Of a stretch of DNA of 64,000 bases, positions 60,095 to 64,000 are shown in pieces. Positions within the stretch are counted from its first letter, which is position 1, and each line of letters opens with the position of its first letter. Origin of the DNA: Methanolinea sp. (lineage in GTDB: Archaea > Halobacteriota > Methanomicrobia > Methanomicrobiales > Methanospirillaceae); the NCBI GenBank assembly GCA_018263335.1, contig JADFCY010000007.1:25473-89472 (forward strand). The letters are read 5' to 3'. Position numbers and translations under genes: made by a program. The notes beneath the pieces are model-generated. The model made no database searches, had not been told where the DNA came from, and saw only the letters and a list, made by a program, of their open reading frames with translations.

Positions 60095-60793
60095 TCACTC
60101 GGCTGTGTTCCTGTCTACCAGCCAGCGCAGCAGGACACCGTGATCCATCCTCTCGACCGAGAAGAGTGTGAGTCGGGTGAACGATTCCTCCCTGGTAAAA
60201 CCCGGCCCGTCCGCGGGAGTGGGGGCAGTCTCACCCCCAATGACGATGTTGCCTATGAAGGTGAAGAACTCGTCCACAAGGCCCCTTGCAAAGAGACCCC
60301 CGATGAGCCTGCCCCCGCCCTCAACCATGAGGCGCCGGATCCCCATCTGGTAGAGCGCGGAGAGGAGAGCCTCCAGGTCGACTTGACCCTCTCCGGAACG
60401 GATGACAGTCGCAACCTCGGAGAGCGCCCTGCACCTCTCATCATCTGCGTCACTGCAGCATGCGATCACCCTCGGACCTGGCCCTTTCCGCAGGACCGAT
60501 GACCCTGGGGGAGTCCTTGCCCTGCAGTCGACCACGACCCGCACGGGGTGATCCGCAAGGCCCCGTGCCCTCCTCGCAGCGATGAGCTCCGGCGACTTGA
60601 CGGTCAGGGATGGGTCGTCCGCAAGCACCGTCCCGATTCCCACCATGACCGCATCGCTCTCCGCCTTCAGGCGATCTACCCTTGAAAAGTCCTCTTTCCC
60701 TGAGATCTTCACCTGCCTGCGTTCCCTTGTGGAGAGCTTCCCGTCGGCACTCATCGCAAGGTTTACCACGACATGGGGGCGGGGCATATGCAT
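60095..60793 (-). CDS. 2,5-diamino-6-ribosylamino-pyrimidinone 5'-phosphate reductase
   Basis: An archaeal RibD C-terminal-type reductase (ArfC) that reduces the ribose side chain in riboflavin and F420 precursor synthesis. NADPH and substrate motifs are VVVNLAMSADGKLSTRER, AVMVGIGTVLADDPSLTVK and LMVEGGGRLIGGLF. At about 232 residues the length is normal. Two in-frame ATGs (60793 and 60787) are equally plausible starts. It is divergent from the cysteine hydrolase gene. A methanogen needs this step for F420, which FdhB in this window uses. Confidence 0.92.
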   Translation of the reverse strand: MHMPRPHVVVNLAMSADGKLSTRERRQVKISGKEDFSRVDRLKAESDAVMVGIGTVLADDPSLTVKSPELIAARRARGLADHPVRVVVDCRARTPPGSSVLRKGPGPRVIACCSDADDERCRALSEVATVIRSGEGQVDLEALLSALYQMGIRRLMVEGGGRLIGGLFARGLVDEFFTFIGNIVIGGETAPTPADGPGFTREESFTRLTLFSVERMDHGVLLRWLVDRNTAE

Positions 60794-60934
60794 GAGGGGT
60801 GGAGTGCGCAATGTATTGAAGATGACGATATCCTGGAATCACGCAGCCTTCTCGCCCATCGAATCTTTGATGGCGGCATGTTCGCCTTGCATGGACCCGG
60901 ACATATTATGAGAGACGGAGAGAAAGACCAGTGC

Positions 60935-61525
60935 ATGTCGACGGATATCCAGGGTCACTCTTCCAGGCCCGCACTCCTTGTCATAGACATGCAGAACGAC
61001 TTTGTCCGGCCCGGGGCACCCCTGCAGGTTGCCGGTGTCAGGTCTATCATCCCAAAGGTGAGTGCACTCCTCGCCCTCTTCAGGAAAAAGGGCCTGCCGG
61101 TGTTCCATGTCATCAGGGTCCACCGGGCATCAGGAGTGGATGTCGAGATCACCCGGAGAGAGATCTTTTCAAAGACCCCCTTTGCAGTGGAGGGCACCCT
61201 GGGCGCTGAAGTGATCCCGGAACTTGCCCCTATCCCGGGGGAACATGTCGTCAAAAAGACCAGGATGAGCGCTTTCTTCCAGACGGATCTCGACCTCATG
61301 CTGAGGACACTCGGGGCAGACACCCTCTTTGTCGCGGGAATCCAGACCCCAAACTGCGTCAGGACCACGGTATTTGATGCAATGGCCTACAATTACAGGG
61401 TGTTCCTGGTGAGGGACGCGGTCGCTGCAAAGACCGATGCCATTCATGACGCAAACGTCCTTGATATGCAGAATATAGGGATAGGCATCGTGGAATGTGC
61501 GGAAGTGCCACGCATGTTGCCCTGA
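60935..61525 (+). CDS. Isochorismatase-family cysteine hydrolase
   Basis: A 196-residue alpha/beta hydrolase of the isochorismatase/nicotinamidase superfamily. The catalytic triad is visible: Asp in LLVIDMQNDFV, Lys in VVKKTRMSAFFQTD, and Cys in TPNCVRTTVFDA. The preceding cis-peptide-type residues (VAGIQTPNC) are normal. The start at 60935 has GGAGAG upstream; an ATG at 60908 is possible. It may act on nicotinamide, ureidoacrylate or another amide; neighbours give no firm clue. Confidence 0.85.
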   Translation: MSTDIQGHSSRPALLVIDMQNDFVRPGAPLQVAGVRSIIPKVSALLALFRKKGLPVFHVIRVHRASGVDVEITRREIFSKTPFAVEGTLGAEVIPELAPIPGEHVVKKTRMSAFFQTDLDLMLRTLGADTLFVAGIQTPNCVRTTVFDAMAYNYRVFLVRDAVAAKTDAIHDANVLDMQNIGIGIVECAEVPRMLP

Positions 61526-61608
61526 TGTCCCGGAAAGGAGCTGTTCAGAAAGGTATCTTTTCCCGGGAACCTTCATTCCGGTCATTCGATGCGATTCGTG
61601 GCGTACCC

Positions 61609-62532
61609 TTACTCCCGTCCCTGGAGCGCGATCTGTCTATGGGACTTGAAAAAGAAGAACCCGACGATCCCAAAGGTCACCATGGGGGAGAGCCAGTTTG
61701 GAATATGTGCGCCGAAACTGTCCAGGATCATGATGGTCCCAAGAATGAAGATGGAGTACATGGCGCCGTTCTTGAGGTACCGGTACCTCTTGATATTCTC
61801 CACGTTCCGGACCGTGAGCTCCCTCACCACGAAGGCTCCAATGCCGTTTCCGATGATGATCAGCGGCACCGAGAGCGTGAACGCAAACGCTCCCAGCACT
61901 CCGTCAACTGAGAATGTCGCATCTATCACTTCGAGGTAGAAGATCTTGGAAATATCCGACATGTCCCCCCCCATCATCTTCTTCTCCTGCTCCTCGGCGT
62001 TCTGGCGAAAGCCATGGACGATGAAGAAGGCGGTCGAGCCTACCACCGCCCCAAATGCTATCATGGGATTGACCTGCAGGGCTTCCCACACCAGGAACGA
62101 GAGGAGGATCGAGACCACCGCAAAGAACCATACCCCCTTGGTGGCGATGTATCGCTCCCCCCTGATCCCGTAGAACTTCGGTTCCAGGAAGAGCCAGTGG
62201 AAGAAGAGGAACACCAGGAACGTGCCTCCCCCCATCAGGAGCATGGGTGCTGAATTCTCGATCGCTTCTATGACGGCGGGGTCACTGCTGAACGTCGCGG
62301 TGAGCGCGCCCACGGGACCGAGGGCTGGCGTCGACATCCATACAATGAGCCATGGGAGGACTCCTCGGACCACGAAGACCGCGATGAGGAGGCCCCAGAG
62401 CAGGAACCACCTCCGCGCCCACTCCTTCATTGTAGAGAGGACCTCGGCATTGATGATGGCGTTATCAATGCTCGTGATGGTCTCAAAGAGGATCAGGCCG
62501 GCGATGATCAGGACTATAGAGAGGACATCCAT
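61609..62532 (-). CDS. DUF475 (TerC-like) membrane protein
   Basis: A 307-residue polytopic membrane protein of the DUF475/TerC superfamily. TerC-type acidic motifs in membrane helices are FETITSIDNAIINAEVL near the start and FYLEVIDATFSVDGVLGAFA near residue 205. Eight or nine hydrophobic segments are present. TerC relatives handle metal ions such as Mn2+ or mediate tellurium-ion resistance. It is transcribed alone, leftward. The ATG at 62532 is preferred over a TTG five codons upstream. Confidence 0.87.
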   Translation of the reverse strand: MDVLSIVLIIAGLILFETITSIDNAIINAEVLSTMKEWARRWFLLWGLLIAVFVVRGVLPWLIVWMSTPALGPVGALTATFSSDPAVIEAIENSAPMLLMGGGTFLVFLFFHWLFLEPKFYGIRGERYIATKGVWFFAVVSILLSFLVWEALQVNPMIAFGAVVGSTAFFIVHGFRQNAEEQEKKMMGGDMSDISKIFYLEVIDATFSVDGVLGAFAFTLSVPLIIIGNGIGAFVVRELTVRNVENIKRYRYLKNGAMYSIFILGTIMILDSFGAHIPNWLSPMVTFGIVGFFFFKSHRQIALQGRE

Positions 62533-62731
62533 GAATGCGTATGTCAACAGCGTTGCATACCTTTGGGGAAATACCTTGTGTCCGGGGGATTTTCCGGCTG
62601 CAGGGGTGCATGGAATATTGGCCTGTTGCTCGAGGGCTCCTGCATGAGAACAGTTTCATCGCAGAACCTCTGTAAAAGCGCGGATAACCGGGATATATGT
62701 GAGCGGGGAGGGGCTTATAAAAAAGGGGAGA

Positions 62732-63907
62732 TCAGTTGGTATAAGCAGATTTCCCCAGTTTCGGTTCGAATGCCGAATCTGCCTCGACCCTGATGGCATG
62801 AGAGAATTTCGCGAGCGGGATGTCCATCGCGCAGAGTTCCTCGCACTGGCCGCAGTTGACACATGAATCCGAGATGTGGGCAAACCGGCGCATGTGGAAC
62901 ATCGGGTTCGGCGGGACTTCCCCAGGCTTGACCATGTACTGTTTGCTCTTGAGGCTCGCAGCGCTCGGGTAGCAGACCGGGCAGTTCTCGATGCAGGAGT
63001 AGCACTTGATGCACCGGGAGGTCTCCTTCTGGATCGTTCCCCAGAGGTCCTTTGAGAGCGCGTCAAAGTCGCGCTTCCGCCACTTCTCGCCGAGCTTGAT
63101 CATCGCGCCCTCGACTTTTCCGCGCATCTCAAGCCCCTTCGGGTCAGGTGCCTGGGTGCTGATCGCATTGTCCTTCATGGCCTTTGAGAAAAGGTCCGCA
63201 CCTTTGTCGCTGCATACCTCGACGAAGGTGGCTTTCCCGGCCTTGTCGCCAACGACACCCCAGTTCCCGCATGCAAGGTCAGCCTGGCGCGGGACCTTGT
63301 AGACGCAGCGGCGGCAGTTGGTCCTCCTCCCATATCCCTCATCCTCGAGGTCGTCGATCTTGATGCCCTTGTGGCCACCCTCGTACTCGATGATGAACTG
63401 GCCCTTGTCAATCTCCTCCTTGTGGACGGTGTCCGGGTCAACGCCGAACTTCTCCCTGATCATCTTCCGGGCCATGATCGGGCTCACCGTGCCTCCACAG
63501 TTGACACCGATGAGGAGGAGGTTGTTCATGTCGATCTTCTTCCGCTTTGCGTACTCGTGGAGGGCCATGACGTCGCAACCCTTCACCGTCATCCCGATCT
63601 TCAATCCCTTGTTGCGCTCGAGGGTCTTGACGGCAGGCTTCGCCATGAGAAGTGACCCGCAGTGCAGGGATCCTGCGGTGTCCTTGAGCTGTTTTGAGTC
63701 GGTGACGAGTGTTGGCACCGCGTCATACACATCCTGGCCCCTCTTCACCGCGAGGACCGCATCGACGATCTTGTTCTCGAGTGCATACTTGAGCAGGGTT
63801 GTCACCGCACCGCCGCATTCAGCCTTCTTTGCGATATCCTGATCATTGGTCCATGCGTAGAACATGTCCCCCTTCTTTGCACTGGGTTTTCCGCCAAAGA
63901 GTGCCAT
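62732..63907 (-). CDS. fdhB: Formate dehydrogenase beta subunit, F420-reducing
   Basis: Passes electrons from formate oxidation to coenzyme F420. The 391-residue product has an FrhB/FdhB-type flavin and F420 domain (CGGAVTTLLKYALENKIVD, GSLHCGSLLMAKPAV, LLIGVNCGGTVSP, TNCRRCVYKVPRQADL). C-terminal ferredoxin motifs are CIKCYSCIENCPVC and CVNCGQCEELCAMDIP. The start has GGAGGCGAAATAG immediately upstream, reaching into the fdhA stop. Gene order fdhA-fdhB is typical for methanogens. Confidence 0.95.
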   Translation of the reverse strand: MALFGGKPSAKKGDMFYAWTNDQDIAKKAECGGAVTTLLKYALENKIVDAVLAVKRGQDVYDAVPTLVTDSKQLKDTAGSLHCGSLLMAKPAVKTLERNKGLKIGMTVKGCDVMALHEYAKRKKIDMNNLLLIGVNCGGTVSPIMARKMIREKFGVDPDTVHKEEIDKGQFIIEYEGGHKGIKIDDLEDEGYGRRTNCRRCVYKVPRQADLACGNWGVVGDKAGKATFVEVCSDKGADLFSKAMKDNAISTQAPDPKGLEMRGKVEGAMIKLGEKWRKRDFDALSKDLWGTIQKETSRCIKCYSCIENCPVCYPSAASLKSKQYMVKPGEVPPNPMFHMRRFAHISDSCVNCGQCEELCAMDIPLAKFSHAIRVEADSAFEPKLGKSAYTN

Positions 63908-64000
63908 CTATTTCGCCTCCGTAATCTTCTCGACTTTGACCGCACAGGCCTTGAACTCCGGGATCTTGGCGATGGGGTCGAGCGCGTTGTTGGTGAGGAC
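63908..64000 (-). CDS. fdhA: Formate dehydrogenase alpha subunit, C-terminal end only
   Basis: The last 30 codons of an open frame entering from the right edge and ending in TAG at 63908-63910, directly before fdhB. The visible residues NALDPIAKIPEFKACAVKVE match the C-terminus of methanogen FdhA, the molybdopterin subunit, whose tail binds the cofactor region. The identification rests on this segment plus the fdhB neighbour. Confidence 0.8.
   Translation of the reverse strand, partial: VLTNNALDPIAKIPEFKACAVKVEKITEAK

Overview
The window comes from a methanogenic euryarchaeon, most likely of the order Methanomicrobiales. The evidence is F420-linked formate dehydrogenase genes at the right edge, split RNA polymerase genes (B''/B' and A'/A''), DNA topoisomerase VI, deoxyhypusine synthase, archaeal aSUI1, NadM, proteasome-chaperone-like PAC2, DUF473 and DUF5611 proteins, TATA-box promoters, and strong GGAGGTGA-type ribosome binding sites. 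The species cannot be named from the sequence alone. GC is fairly high and gene density is high. I see no insertion sequence, CRISPR array, rRNA or prophage.

Layout. 1-2.3 kb: tRNA-Ser followed by rps13-rps4-rps11-rpoD (rpoD is cut by the window edge). 2.4-7.6 kb: deoxyhypusine synthase and five consecutive CBS-domain genes. 7.8-9.2 kb: a three-gene operon matching the archaeal OapABC/ArvABC small-GTPase system. 9.2-12.8 kb: aSUI1, a B12-dependent ribonucleotide reductase and, divergently, cobyric acid synthase. 12.9-16.8 kb: a ribbon-helix-helix protein, a small Cys-rich protein, a coiled-coil protein, NadM and LarB. 16.5-20.9 kb: a small membrane protein, hisS, top6B, top6A.

21-32 kb is the most unusual block. 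A leftward operon (roadblock, PATAN-like/roadblock, type IV pilus ATPase, two TadC-like membrane proteins) is divergent from a rightward operon (PATAN-like, membrane-anchored roadblock-like, MinD ATPase, small membrane protein). A tandem V4R protein, a further PATAN-like protein and a prepilin peptidase follow. Together they look like a type IV pilus or secretion machine with its own spatial or signalling control module. No pilin gene was recognised in the window.

32-39 kb: hisI, a PIN-ATPase-KH protein, leuS, DUF5611, PAC2, DUF473 and tRNA-Arg. 39.7-48.1 kb: tRNA-Lys then rpoH-rpoB2-rpoB1-rpoA1-rpoA2-rpl30e-nusA; rpoB2 appears to start at a CTG codon. 48.2-54.8 kb: a lone response regulator, an orphan nuclease-fold-like protein, a glutamate-synthase-like flavoprotein, a DUF362 ferredoxin protein under an inverted-repeat promoter, ferritin, and a membrane protein. 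54.9-64 kb: an HPPD-like VOC protein, copA with a YHS-domain partner, an anion permease, a riboflavin/F420-pathway reductase, a cysteine hydrolase, a TerC-like DUF475 protein, and fdhB with the end of fdhA.

Core information processing (transcription, translation, topology) dominates the window. The accessory interest lies in the pilus/MinD/roadblock block, the OapABC/ArvABC operon, the CBS array and several orphan proteins.
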